Positions 24,417 to 33,105 of a stretch of DNA of 64,000 nt are shown piece after piece. Below the pieces are notes generated by a model, which was given only the letters and a program-made list of their open reading frames with translations, had not been told where the DNA came from and searched no databases. Source of the DNA: Myceligenerans crystallogenes (lineage in GTDB: Bacteria > Actinomycetota > Actinomycetes > Actinomycetales > Cellulomonadaceae); assembly GCF_039529775.1 (NCBI RefSeq), contig NZ_BAAANL010000001.1, forward strand, positions 620,001 through 684,000, given 5' to 3'. Each line of letters starts with the position of its first letter. The stretch's first letter is position 1. Position numbers and translations under genes: made by a program.

Positions 24417-24926
24417 TCACGACGCCGGGGCGGGAGTCTCCTCGCCGTCGTACGCGGCCTCGAGGGCCGCGACGTCGATCTTGCCCATCTGCAGCATCGC
24501 GTCCATCGCACGGCGGTTGGCCGCGGTGGTGTAGTCGCCGCACAGCTCGTAGAGCCGCCTGGGGATCACCTGCCACGAGACGCCGAACCTGTCCTTGCAC
24601 CAGCCGCACGGGCCGGGCTCGCCGCCGTCGGACGTGAGGATCTCCCAGTACCGGTCCACCTCGTCCTGCGTGTCGACGTCGAGCAGGAAGGAGAACGCCT
24701 CGTCGAGGCGGAAGTTGTCGCCCGCGTTCAGGCCGGTGTACTTCTGCCCGGCCACCGTGAACTCCACGACGAACGGCTGCCCGGCGGGCGCGCCGACGAT
24801 GCCGTCGGGCTGCGGCGACACGATGACCTTGTCGACGCTGCTGCCCGGGATGTGCCGCGCGTAGAACTCGGCCGCCTCGTGGGCGTCGTTGCCGCCGAAC
24901 CACAGGTGGGAACGTACTTCGACCAT
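24417..24926 (-). CDS. VOC-superfamily protein, PhnB-like
   Basis: 169 residues of the vicinal-oxygen-chelate fold, of the group once annotated as 3-demethylubiquinone methyltransferase-like/PhnB. The pattern includes LWFGGNDAHEAAEFYARHIP, FVVEFTVAGQKYTGLNAGD, FSFLLDVDTQDEVDRYWEIL and the signature CGWCKDRFGVSWQVIP. The C-terminal tail with AMDAMLQMGKIDVAALEAAY is also usual for the group. The enzymatic role is unproven. ATG 24926 follows GAGGAGACGACC. The gene ends 10 bases from the convergent LuxR-type regulator. Confidence 0.88.
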   Translation of the reverse strand: MVEVRSHLWFGGNDAHEAAEFYARHIPGSSVDKVIVSPQPDGIVGAPAGQPFVVEFTVAGQKYTGLNAGDNFRLDEAFSFLLDVDTQDEVDRYWEILTSDGGEPGPCGWCKDRFGVSWQVIPRRLYELCGDYTTAANRRAMDAMLQMGKIDVAALEAAYDGEETPAPAS

Positions 24927-25062
24927 GGTCGTCTCCTCAGGTGCGCCGGAACCCTCCCTGTGAGGATCCCCTGCGAGGTACGACGACGCGCGGCGGGCGG
25001 AGTCATCGGTCCGCGCGGCCGGCCCGGGGCGGCCGCGCGGGGCGGGAGTGCGGGGCGGCGGC

Positions 25063-26217
25063 TCAGGCCGGCGTGACCCCCAGCTGCATCCCGGCCAGCC
25101 CGCGCCTGCGTGCCGCCAGCCCGCGCGCCACCTCCCGCAGCACCCGGGCGCCCGGCGACTCCGGCGCCGTCAGGACCACCGGCGTCCCGCTGTCGCCGCC
25201 CTCCCGCACCGCCACGTCCAGCGGGACCTGCCCCAGCAGCGGCACCTCGGTACCGAGCGTGGCGGTCAGCCGCCGCGAGACCGACGCCCCGCCGCCCTCG
25301 CCGAACAGGTGCAGCCGCGACCCGTCCGCCTGCTCGAGCCATGACATGTTCTCCACCACGCCGACCACGCCCTGCGCCGTCTGCGTCGCGACCGAACCCG
25401 CCCGCTCCGCCACCTCGGCGGCCGCCGCCTGCGGCGTCGTCACCACCAGCACCTCCGAGCGCGGCAGCAGCTGCGCCACCGAGATCGCGATGTCGCCGGT
25501 CCCGGGCGGCAGGTCGAGCAGGAGCACGTCCAGGTCGCCCCAGTACACGTCGGCCAGGAACTGCTCCAGCGCGCGGTGCAGCATCGGCCCGCGCCACACC
25601 ACGGGCTGCCCGGCCGGCACGAACATCCCGATCGAGACCACCTTGACCCCGTGGGCGACCGGCGGCAGGAGCATGTTGTCCACCCGCGTCGGCTGCCGGT
25701 CCACCCCCAGCATGCGCGGGATCGAGAACCCGTAGATGTCGGCGTCGATCACGCCGACCCTGAGCCCGTCGGCGGCCAGCGCGACCGCGAGATTCGCCGT
25801 CACCGACGACTTGCCGACGCCGCCCTTGCCCGACGCCACCGCGTACACCTTGGTCAGCGAACCCGGCTGGGCGAACGGGATCACGGGCTCGCCCGTCCCG
25901 CCGCGCAGTTTCGTGCGCAGGGCCGTACGCTGATCCGGCGTCATCACTCCCAGGTCGACGGTCACGGAAGCCACGCCGTCGACGGCGCTCGCGGCTGCCG
26001 TGACGTCCTTGACGAGCGTCGATTTCATGGGACAACCGGCGACAGTGAGGTCGATCCCGACGACGACGTGCGCGCCCGCGGCGGCGTCGGCCTGCTCGAC
26101 GGCGACGGACCGCACCATGTCCAGTTCCGTGATGGGCCTGTGGATCTCGGGGTCCTGGACACGGCTGAGCGCGTCCCGGACAAGGGTCTCGACGGTCGGG
26201 GATTTGGCGGATGTCAC
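25063..26217 (-). CDS. apbC: Mrp/NBP35/ApbC family P-loop ATPase
   Basis: Iron-sulfur cluster carrier-type ATPase, 384 residues. An N-terminal MIP18/DUF59 domain (about 5-95) contains VQDPEIHRPITELDMV and the Cys motif TVAGCPMKSTLV. The P-loop is VASGKGGVGKSSVTANLA (about 128-145), the second motif GVIDADIYGFSIPRMLG, and Walker B LLLDLPPGTGDI. The CxxC that holds the bridging cluster in many homologues is absent (VENMSWLEQADGSRLHLFG), as I recall it is in other actinobacterial Mrp proteins. GTG 26217 overlaps a GGGG run. A divergent gene lies 169 bases upstream. Confidence 0.93.
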   Translation of the reverse strand: MTSAKSPTVETLVRDALSRVQDPEIHRPITELDMVRSVAVEQADAAAGAHVVVGIDLTVAGCPMKSTLVKDVTAAASAVDGVASVTVDLGVMTPDQRTALRTKLRGGTGEPVIPFAQPGSLTKVYAVASGKGGVGKSSVTANLAVALAADGLRVGVIDADIYGFSIPRMLGVDRQPTRVDNMLLPPVAHGVKVVSIGMFVPAGQPVVWRGPMLHRALEQFLADVYWGDLDVLLLDLPPGTGDIAISVAQLLPRSEVLVVTTPQAAAAEVAERAGSVATQTAQGVVGVVENMSWLEQADGSRLHLFGEGGGASVSRRLTATLGTEVPLLGQVPLDVAVREGGDSGTPVVLTAPESPGARVLREVARGLAARRRGLAGMQLGVTPA

Positions 26218-26386
26218 CCCCCGATCCTATGGTCCGTCACCAGTGCCGGGGGTCCGGCCGGGCATTTTAGGGCGGGTGCGGGCGGTGCGCGACCGCCGGA
26301 AACGGCACTCCTCGGATTGCCCGCGCGTTAGGCAATTGCTCGGTTACGACCGATAGGGTTACGTCAGGCGGACAGGGAGGTGTGGC

Positions 26387-28459
26387 ATGGCGAACGGGAC
26401 GATGAACGTTTCCGTGCCCCCCGACCTGCACAAGATCGGGAGCGAGGAGGAAGCGCGCGAATTCGCCCGGTTTCTCCAGGTACCGAATCGCGCGTGGCCC
26501 GTCGTCGTCATCTCCACCCCCGCCGGGCGGACGACGCCGTACGTCGACCCGCAGCGCGTCCTGGACGACGTCGCCGGGCTCGCGGAGGTCGTCGTCATCC
26601 CCACCGGCGACGTGTCCTGGGCGTTCTCGCGCGGGATGCCGGAGTACACGCAGGTGTACGGCGGGGCGTCCCGGGTGTACCCCACGGGCCTGGACTGGAT
26701 CCACGACCTGCGGCGCTCGCCCCTGCACTTCGCCTACTCCCTGGCCGACGGACCCAAGGTGCGCGAACGGCTGGTCGGGGACGCGCTGTCCGCCGCCGTG
26801 CGCGCCGGGCTCACCGGCTCGGCCGGGCCCGTGCCCGGCGCCCCGGGGGCGTCCGCCGACACCCACGGCACCGTGCAGGGCGTGCTCGGCTCGCGCGCCC
26901 TCATCGAGCTCGACGACGGCGGCCAGGCCTCCGTCGCGGAGGAGCTGACGCTCCCCGGCGTGCCGCTGCAGGGCATCGTCCGCCGGGGCATGCGGGTCCG
27001 CGGCCGGCACGACGCCGGCCGCGGCACGCTCGACATCCGCGGCATGCTGCCCGACGACGCCGCGCAGCGCCGGGCCGTCAGGAACACCTACCGGGTGGGC
27101 AAGGTGGTGCTCGGGCGCGTCGAGGCGGTCGCCGAGGCCGCGGTGACGATCGCCGTCGCGCCCGGCGTGCACGTCCGCGTGCATCGGGACCGCGTGACGG
27201 GGAACGTGCTCGACGCCCTCGACGACCTCTTCACGCCCGGCGAGGTGGTGCTCGGCCGCGTCATGCAGGCGCCCGGCGACGCCATCATGCTCCGGCTCGA
27301 CGACGTCGACGAGTCCGAGGAGCCGCTCCCGGCGCTGTCCCTGCTGGAGGGCGGCCCCGCCTGGCTGGAACCGCCCGATCCGTCGGCCGCGGAGCCGGAG
27401 TCGTCGTCGGGGCCGATCCGGATCCCGACGCCCGCGGAGATGATGGGCGGCGGGCTCGGCCGCGGCGCCGGCGTGCCGTCCCCCGCGGTGGAGGCCACCG
27501 GCCCGCCGGGGCCGGGAACGGGCGTCACCACCCCGGCGGACGTCTTCGGCCGCGGCAACGGGGTGGGCGCGGAACCCGCCGTCTCGCCGGAGGCGATGAG
27601 CCGCGCCGGGGCGGGCCTGGAGGAGGTGGCGCCCGCCGGGGTCGCGGCGACGAGGCGGCGCCCGACGCCCGGCGACATCGCCGCGAAGATGGCCGGCGAG
27701 TACTCGGCACCGCTGCCGGCGCCGCCGCCGGAGAGCCTGCCCGGGCCGCCGCCGGGGAGCGCGTACGCCGCGGGCGGCAAGGGCGCCGTCCGGGACCTCA
27801 GCCTCGCGCTCGACGCCGAGAAGGCCCAGGTCAAGCGGCTCGACAAGGAGATCATCGACGTCAAGGTCGAGAAGCGCCGCGCCGAGGTCGAGCTCGACGA
27901 GCTGCGGCAGTACGTCGCCGAGCTGCGCGACCAGATCGACCGGCGGGACCAGCAGCTGGAGCGTTCGCGGTCCCAGCTGCGGGCGGAGAAGTCGAAGTCG
28001 GCCGCCTACCGGCGCGAGCTGGGGCGGGACGTCGAGGTCGGCACGGAACGGTACTTCACCGATCCCGCCGAGCAGTTCCGGTTCGAGGTGACGCAGACCT
28101 GGGCGCAGATCGTGCCGGCGGGGGAGAAGGCCCGCTGGCCGCTCGAGGACTACTCGCTCGGCTCGCGCTTCCTCGAGTCGCTGGAGACCGTCGAGGGCGT
28201 CTCCCGGGACAAGGTGCTGCGCACCGTGGTCCACGTGGTCACGGGCCGCGCCCCGGAGATGAACGGCCTGCAGGTGCATCCGCTCCGGACGGGTCTCGGT
28301 GGTGACGACCCGCAACGCATCCGGGACGACGGCGCTGTCTGCTGGCGGGTCTCGCTGCAGGTCAACACGCCGTCGGCCCGTCGGATGCACTACTGGCGGC
28401 TCCCGGGAGGCGGCTACGAGCTGTCCCGGGTGGTGCTCCACGACGACATGGAGCCCTGA
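26387..28459 (+). CDS. Multidomain protein of unknown function with S1-like segments, coiled coil and conserved C-terminal domain
   Basis: 690 residues, not assigned to a named family. ATG 26387 follows GGGAGG. An N-terminal alpha/beta region (about 1-130) includes WPVVVISTPAGRTTPYVD and VYGGASRVYPTGLDW. Two beta-rich stretches (about 155-225 and 233-312), for example VGKVVLGRVEAVAEAAVTIA and EVVLGRVMQAPGDAIMLRL, look like S1/OB-fold RNA-binding repeats. A Pro/Gly-rich linker follows (about 315-465), then a charged coiled coil (about 469-545, heptads around AEKAQVKRLDKEIID). The C-terminal domain (about 560-690) has CWRVSLQVNTPSARRMHYW, loosely like a RelE/ParE-type beta-sheet. Monocistronic. 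No signal peptide or transmembrane segment. Confidence 0.75.
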   Translation: MANGTMNVSVPPDLHKIGSEEEAREFARFLQVPNRAWPVVVISTPAGRTTPYVDPQRVLDDVAGLAEVVVIPTGDVSWAFSRGMPEYTQVYGGASRVYPTGLDWIHDLRRSPLHFAYSLADGPKVRERLVGDALSAAVRAGLTGSAGPVPGAPGASADTHGTVQGVLGSRALIELDDGGQASVAEELTLPGVPLQGIVRRGMRVRGRHDAGRGTLDIRGMLPDDAAQRRAVRNTYRVGKVVLGRVEAVAEAAVTIAVAPGVHVRVHRDRVTGNVLDALDDLFTPGEVVLGRVMQAPGDAIMLRLDDVDESEEPLPALSLLEGGPAWLEPPDPSAAEPESSSGPIRIPTPAEMMGGGLGRGAGVPSPAVEATGPPGPGTGVTTPADVFGRGNGVGAEPAVSPEAMSRAGAGLEEVAPAGVAATRRRPTPGDIAAKMAGEYSAPLPAPPPESLPGPPPGSAYAAGGKGAVRDLSLALDAEKAQVKRLDKEIIDVKVEKRRAEVELDELRQYVAELRDQIDRRDQQLERSRSQLRAEKSKSAAYRRELGRDVEVGTERYFTDPAEQFRFEVTQTWAQIVPAGEKARWPLEDYSLGSRFLESLETVEGVSRDKVLRTVVHVVTGRAPEMNGLQVHPLRTGLGGDDPQRIRDDGAVCWRVSLQVNTPSARRMHYWRLPGGGYELSRVVLHDDMEP

Positions 28460-28467
28460 GCCGGGCG

Positions 28468-29217
28468 TCAGGCCGACTTGATCTCGGAGCGGGCCACCCG
28501 GACGAGGCCGAGCACGAGCGGGAGCAGCACCCAGATCGTGATCGCGGTGCCCAGGTGAGCCCATTGGTTACCGGTCAGGGCCGCGGCGTCGTACATGACG
28601 GGTTCCGTGGCAGTCGACAGGTCGATCCACGGCATGGCGTCGCGCAAGGCGGGGACCATCGGCCCGAACAGGGCGAGGGCGACGGGCAGGCCGAAGAACG
28701 CGACGATCGCGCCCGCGCTGTTCTGGATCAGCGCGCCGAAGGCGACGCCCTGGGCCATCCAGAGCACCGTGAGCAGCAGGCCGCCCCAGAGGGCGCCCGC
28801 CGGGAGGTCCCAGGCGAAACCGGCGTCCGTGAACGCGACCACGGCGACGTGGAACGCGGCCGCCAGCCCGACCGCGAGAGCGAAGAACACCACTCCCGAG
28901 CCGAGCGCGCTCGTGAGCTTCGCCAGCCCGACCCGCGTGCGCCGCGGCTCCAGCGTGAACGTGATCAGGCCGGTCCGCTGCGACCACTCGGAGGTCGCGG
29001 CGAGGATGCCGACGACCGGCAGCAGGATGCTCAGCGGCGTGGAGGTGCCGAAGAACAGCGCCGGGAAGGTCGTGGCGACGTCGCCGATGAAGGCCATGAC
29101 CGCCAGGACCGCCGCGATCAGGAGCGCGATCGAGATCAGCAGCCAGCGGCCCGAGCGGGTGTCGAGCTGCTTGCGCCACTCGACGAGGGTGAGGCGGGCG
29201 AAGGGGATGGTGTTCAT
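28468..29217 (-). CDS. ABC-2 type transporter permease
   Basis: 249 residues with six hydrophobic segments (for example RWLLISIALLIAAVLAVMAF and a C-terminal helix IWVLLPLVLGLVRVARSEI). It begins with the FARLTLVEWRKQLDTRSGRW pattern usual for ABC-2 permeases. The start overlaps the ATPase stop (ATGA) after CAGGGAG, so the two form a translationally coupled exporter pair. It has no adjacent substrate-specific partner. Candidates are lipids, peptides or drugs. Confidence 0.9.
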   Translation of the reverse strand: MNTIPFARLTLVEWRKQLDTRSGRWLLISIALLIAAVLAVMAFIGDVATTFPALFFGTSTPLSILLPVVGILAATSEWSQRTGLITFTLEPRRTRVGLAKLTSALGSGVVFFALAVGLAAAFHVAVVAFTDAGFAWDLPAGALWGGLLLTVLWMAQGVAFGALIQNSAGAIVAFFGLPVALALFGPMVPALRDAMPWIDLSTATEPVMYDAAALTGNQWAHLGTAITIWVLLPLVLGLVRVARSEIKSA

Positions 29218-30011
29218 CGGGCGTTCTCCCTGGTGGGGCGGGCGGACGAGGGGCCGGCCGGGACGGCCGCGGCGGGGCCGGCGGGAGCCGGGCGGGGCAG
29301 GTCGCGTGCGACGCCGGAGGTGAGCTGGAGGAACAGGTCCTCGAGGTCCATCCCCGACTGCGAGACGAGGTCGCGCGTCGTGCCCTGCGCGACGATGCGG
29401 CCGTGGCCGATGACGACGATCTCGTCGGCGACCTTCTCGACCTCGTGGAGCAGGTGCGAGGAGAGCAGCACGGTCCCGCCCGAGCGGGCGAAGTCGCGGA
29501 GCAGGTCGCGCATCCACCGGATGCCGGCCGGGTCCAGGCCGTTCGCGGGTTCGTCGAGGATCAGCACCTCGGGTTCGCCGAGCAGGGCGTTCGCGATGCC
29601 GAGGCGCTGCCGCATGCCGAGCGAGTAGCCCTTGACGCGGCGGTTCGCCTCCTTGGGCGTGAGGCCCACGAGGTCGATGACGTCGTCGACCCGGCGCCGG
29701 GGCAGGCCCATGAGCATCGCCGAGACGGCGAGCGCCTCGCGGCCGGTGCGGCCGGGGTGCTGGGCGGCGGCGTCGAGCAGCACGCCGACCTGGCGGCCGG
29801 GGTTGGCGAGCTCCCGGAACGGCTTGCCGAGCACGTGCGCGATCCCGGACGTGACGGGGGTGAGGCCGCACAGCATGCGCATGGTGGTGGACTTCCCGGC
29901 GCCGTTGGGGCCGAGGAAGCCCGTGACGAGGCCGGGGTGGGCCTCGAACGAGACGTTGCCGACGGCGGTGAGGTCGCCGTAGCGGCGGGTGAGGTGGTCT
30001 GCGGTGATCAT
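29214..30011 (-). CDS. ABC transporter ATP-binding protein (ABC-2 exporter)
   Basis: 265-residue ATPase energising the coupled permease. Walker A GFLGPNGAGKSTTMRML (about 31-47), signature YSLGMRQRLGIANALLG (about 130-146), Walker B EVLILDEPANGLDPAG (about 148-163) and H-loop SSHLLHEVEKVADEI. A Pro/Ala-rich tail covers the last 30 residues. ATG 30011 follows GTGGGG. An upstream in-frame extension adds only basic residues. Related to bacitracin/daunorubicin-type exporters (BcrA/DrrA class). Confidence 0.93.
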   Translation of the reverse strand: MITADHLTRRYGDLTAVGNVSFEAHPGLVTGFLGPNGAGKSTTMRMLCGLTPVTSGIAHVLGKPFRELANPGRQVGVLLDAAAQHPGRTGREALAVSAMLMGLPRRRVDDVIDLVGLTPKEANRRVKGYSLGMRQRLGIANALLGEPEVLILDEPANGLDPAGIRWMRDLLRDFARSGGTVLLSSHLLHEVEKVADEIVVIGHGRIVAQGTTRDLVSQSGMDLEDLFLQLTSGVARDLPRPAPAGPAAAVPAGPSSARPTRENAR

Positions 30012-30198
30012 GGCCCCACGCTCTCGCGGCGCCGCCGTGCGGCACATCGGCCGTGAGCCTGCGGTCCGGGGGCCTGCCGGCCCCCAGCGGGTCGTCCGAA
30101 CGGAGGGTGTCAGGATCGATCGAAAGGACGATGCCCGACGACGGCCGCGGCGGGTAGTTTCGAGGGGCTACCGAGGCACCCGGACACGAGGAGACGTG

Positions 30199-30963
30199 AT
30201 GGAGGGCTTGGCCCTGTTGGCGGCGGCCCCGGCGCTGCTCGCCACGCTGGCGGGTCTCGCGCTGGTGGACAGCACGAGCATCGGCACGCTCGGGCTGCCC
30301 GTGTTCATGCTGGCGCAGTCCCGGGTCCGGGCCGCGGTGGTGGTCGTGTTCCTCGGGACGATCGCCGCCTTCTACTGGGTGCTGGGCCTGGTGCTGCTGG
30401 CCGCGGCCGGTGGCGGCCTGCGATTCCTGGAGGGCGCCGGGAACTCGCGGGTCGTGGATGTCGTCCAGCTGATCCTCGGCGTCGGCCTGTTCGTCGCGAG
30501 CTTCTGGTTCGACCAGAAGCACGCGCGGAAGCGGCAGGAGCGGCGCGAGCGTCTCGGCAGGACGTCACCGGTGCAGCGCTGGAAGGACAGGCTCACGGGC
30601 CCGCACGCGACAGCGGGAACCGCCGTCGCGACGGCGGTGGGCGCTGGGCTGATCGAGGCCGCGTCGATGCTGCCGTACCTCGGGGCGATCGGGATGCTGA
30701 CCGCGAACGGGATCGGGGTCGCGCCGGGTGCCGTGGTGCTGGCCGCGTACTGCCTGCTGATGGTGCTGCCCGCGCTGGTGCTGCTCGTCGTGCGGATGGC
30801 CGCGGCCCGGTGGGTCGAGCCGTTGCTCGTGCGGATCAACGGCTGGTTCGAGAAGCGGAGCGCGGAGATGCTCGGCTGGATCCTCGGGATCGTCGGCTTC
30901 CTGGTGGCGAGGGATGCCCTGGGGCGGCTGCAGGCCGCCGACGCCTTCGGAGGGCTGCTGTGA
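30199..30963 (+). CDS. GAP (Sap) family membrane protein
   Basis: 254 residues with about six transmembrane segments and the N-terminal pattern ALVDSTSIGTLGLPVFML typical of the GAP/Sap family (sulfolipid-1-addressing-protein-like, actinobacteria). A basic cytoplasmic loop (KHARKRQERRERLGR, about 101-115) splits two helix triplets, a LysE-like layout. ATG 30199 follows GAGGAGA. Its stop overlaps the start of the histidine kinase gene (GTGA), so the kinase-regulator pair may be co-transcribed with it. The cargo is unknown. Confidence 0.8.
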   Translation: MEGLALLAAAPALLATLAGLALVDSTSIGTLGLPVFMLAQSRVRAAVVVVFLGTIAAFYWVLGLVLLAAAGGGLRFLEGAGNSRVVDVVQLILGVGLFVASFWFDQKHARKRQERRERLGRTSPVQRWKDRLTGPHATAGTAVATAVGAGLIEAASMLPYLGAIGMLTANGIGVAPGAVVLAAYCLLMVLPALVLLVVRMAAARWVEPLLVRINGWFEKRSAEMLGWILGIVGFLVARDALGRLQAADAFGGLL

Positions 30964-32255
30964 GCGCGGCGGTGGTCGGGGTAGTCCGCGCGCCCGCGGC
31001 CCGTGACACCGGCGCGGCCGGCGGGGCCGCCCGGCGTCCGGTCAGGCAGGGGGCTCCGCCCGAGCAAGGGTGGGGCCGGCGGGCCTGGGGGGCGATCTGG
31101 CGGACGCTGGTCGCGGTGTTCCTCGGGATGGTGGCGGTCGCCGGCGTCCAGTGGCAGATCGACTCCGGCGAGCGCGCCCTCGGATCGGACGCGCTGGCGG
31201 CGCTCGACCTGTTCCTCGGCGTGATCGCCCTGGGACTCATGCACCTGCGGCGCAGGTGGCCCCTGACGATCGCGGTGACCCTCGCCGCGTTCCTCGCCGT
31301 GTCGAACCTCTCCGTCGGGGCGGCCAGCGTGGTGGCCGTCTCGCTGGCGACGACCCGGCGCTGGATCTCGGTCGCCGCGGTCGGCGTGGTGTTCACCGCG
31401 AGCAGCCTGGTGTACGTCGTGCTGAACCCCTATCTCTCCGATCCGCTGGTCAACCGGGCCGTCGACACCGGCATGGGCATGCTGAGCTACGGGCTCCTGG
31501 TCGCCGTCGGCGCCTACATCGGCCTGCGCCGGGACCATCTGCGCTCGCTGGTGGTGCGCGCGGAGACGGCGGAGCGGGAACAGGCGAGCCGGGTCGCCCA
31601 GGCCCGGTCGAACGAGCGGGCCCGGATCGCGCGGGAGATGCACGACGTGCTCGCCCACCGGATCTCGCTCGTCGCCATGCACGCGGGTGCGCTCGCCTAT
31701 CGCAAGGATCTGCCGCGTGAGCAGGTCGAGAGCGCCGCGGAGACCATCCGCGACGAGGCGCACCGGGCGATGTCCGAGCTGCGCGAGATCCTCGGCGTGC
31801 TGCGCGAGCTGCCGGACGGCGGGGGCGTCATCGGGCACGAGGGCGACGACGTGCACCGCCCGCAGCCCACCCTCGAGTCGCTCCCGGCGCTCGTCGGCGA
31901 GAGCCGTGCGGCGGGTCTCGACGTCACCTTCCACGACGATCGCGCGACGCCCGCGACCCTCCCGGAATCGACCTCGCGGACCGCTTTCCGCATCGTCCAG
32001 GAGGGGCTGACGAACGCCCGGAAGCACGCGGCGGGGCGGCCGGTGGTCGCGACCGTCGCGGGGGCTCCGGGCGACGGGCTCGCCATCACGGTGGCGAACC
32101 CGCTGCCGCGCGGCGAGGCGGCCACGGAGGTTCCCGCGTCGGGCCTGGGGCTGATGGGGCTCACCGAACGCGCCGAGCTCGGTGGCGGCACCCTGCGGTA
32201 CGGCGTGGAAGGTGGACGGTTCGTGGTCCGGGCCTGGCTACCGTGGGCGGCGTGA
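30960..32255 (+). CDS. Sensor histidine kinase, NarL/DesK type
   Basis: 431 residues. After a Pro/Arg-rich N-terminus of about 40 residues come five or six transmembrane helices (about 45-195). The HisKA_3 dimerisation helix follows (NERARIAREMHDVLAHRISL, phospho-acceptor His228), then an HATPase domain with FRIVQEGLTNARKHA and SGLGLMGLTERAELGGGTL. No large extracellular sensor domain is visible, so the signal is probably sensed within the membrane. GTG 30960 overlaps the previous stop after GGAGG. The stop overlaps the response-regulator start. Confidence 0.93.
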   Translation: MSAAVVGVVRAPAARDTGAAGGAARRPVRQGAPPEQGWGRRAWGAIWRTLVAVFLGMVAVAGVQWQIDSGERALGSDALAALDLFLGVIALGLMHLRRRWPLTIAVTLAAFLAVSNLSVGAASVVAVSLATTRRWISVAAVGVVFTASSLVYVVLNPYLSDPLVNRAVDTGMGMLSYGLLVAVGAYIGLRRDHLRSLVVRAETAEREQASRVAQARSNERARIAREMHDVLAHRISLVAMHAGALAYRKDLPREQVESAAETIRDEAHRAMSELREILGVLRELPDGGGVIGHEGDDVHRPQPTLESLPALVGESRAAGLDVTFHDDRATPATLPESTSRTAFRIVQEGLTNARKHAAGRPVVATVAGAPGDGLAITVANPLPRGEAATEVPASGLGLMGLTERAELGGGTLRYGVEGGRFVVRAWLPWAA

Positions 32256-33022
32256 CCTCGATGAACCCGCTGAGCCCGCCGAACGGCAACGGCAGCCGGA
32301 CCGGCCCGTCCTCCCGCGTGACAGCCGGCGTGCCGGGTGAGACCGGTGCGCCCGGCCGGGACCCGTCGTCGTCCCGGATCACCGTCGTGCTCGTCGACGA
32401 CGAGATGCTCGTGCGGGTCGGGCTCAAGCTGATCCTCGGGGGAGCGCCGGATCTCGAGGTCGTGGGGGAGGCCTCCGACGGCGTCGCCGGCGTCGAGCTG
32501 GTGCGCCGGCTGGTGCCCGACGTCGTCCTCATGGACATCCGCATGCCGCGCAGCGACGGGCTCACCGCGACGCGCGAACTGATGGCCGCGGGGACGGCGT
32601 CGCGCGTCATCGTGCTGACCACCTTCGACACGGACGAGATGGTGCTGGACGCCCTCCGGGCGGGCGCGGCCGGGTTCCTGCTGAAGGACACGCCCCCGGA
32701 GAAACTCGTCGAGGCGGTCCGCGCCGCCGCCGCGGGCGAGCCGACCCTCTCCCCGAGCGTCACGGCCCAGCTCATCGCCTCGGTGGCCCAGCCCAAGGAC
32801 GACCGCGTCGACCGCGCCACCGCCCGTCTCGAGGCCCTGACGGGCCGGGAGCGCGACGTCGCGATCGCCATCGGCAAGGGCCGCTCCAACGCCCAGATCG
32901 CCACCGACCTGTACATGAGCGAGTCCACGGTCAAGACCCACGTGGGCCGCATCCTGACCAAGCTCGAGGCGGACAACCGCGTCCAGGTGGCCATCACGAT
33001 CCACGACGCGGGGCTCGTGTAG
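32252..33022 (+). CDS. Response regulator, NarL/FixJ family
   Basis: 256 residues. A disordered N-terminal leader of about 40 residues precedes the receiver domain (VVLVDDEMLVRVGLKLILG), with phospho-Asp at about 95 in VVLMDIRMPRSDG. The LuxR-type HTH lies at about 196-256 (LTGRERDVAIAIGKGRSNAQ). The start is uncertain among GTG 32243, GTG 32252 and ATG 32261. I chose 32252 for its GTGA overlap with the kinase stop. It pairs with the upstream kinase. Regulated genes are not evident. The GAP protein or the ABC exporter at 28.5-30 kb are possibilities. Confidence 0.93.
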   Translation: MTSMNPLSPPNGNGSRTGPSSRVTAGVPGETGAPGRDPSSSRITVVLVDDEMLVRVGLKLILGGAPDLEVVGEASDGVAGVELVRRLVPDVVLMDIRMPRSDGLTATRELMAAGTASRVIVLTTFDTDEMVLDALRAGAAGFLLKDTPPEKLVEAVRAAAAGEPTLSPSVTAQLIASVAQPKDDRVDRATARLEALTGRERDVAIAIGKGRSNAQIATDLYMSESTVKTHVGRILTKLEADNRVQVAITIHDAGLV

Positions 33023-33048
33023 GGGGCGGAGGCCGGCCCGGGGCCGTT

Positions 33049-33096
33049 GCGGTGCGGCGGCGGGCCCGGGCCGCCGCGGTGCGGCCGCCGCACCGC
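33049..33096. terminator. Bidirectional terminator between response regulator and DUF418 gene
   Basis: Perfect 13-bp inverted repeat GCGGTGCGGCGGC (33049-33061) and GCCGCCGCACCGC (33084-33096), loop 22 bases, in the 83-base gap between convergent genes. Confidence 0.65.
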
Positions 33097-33105
33097 GACG
33101 GTCGA

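Noticed and set aside
24941..25735. Plus-strand ORF opposite apbC
   Set aside because: Ser/Thr/Arg-rich antisense shadow. apbC has clear P-loop motifs on the other strand.
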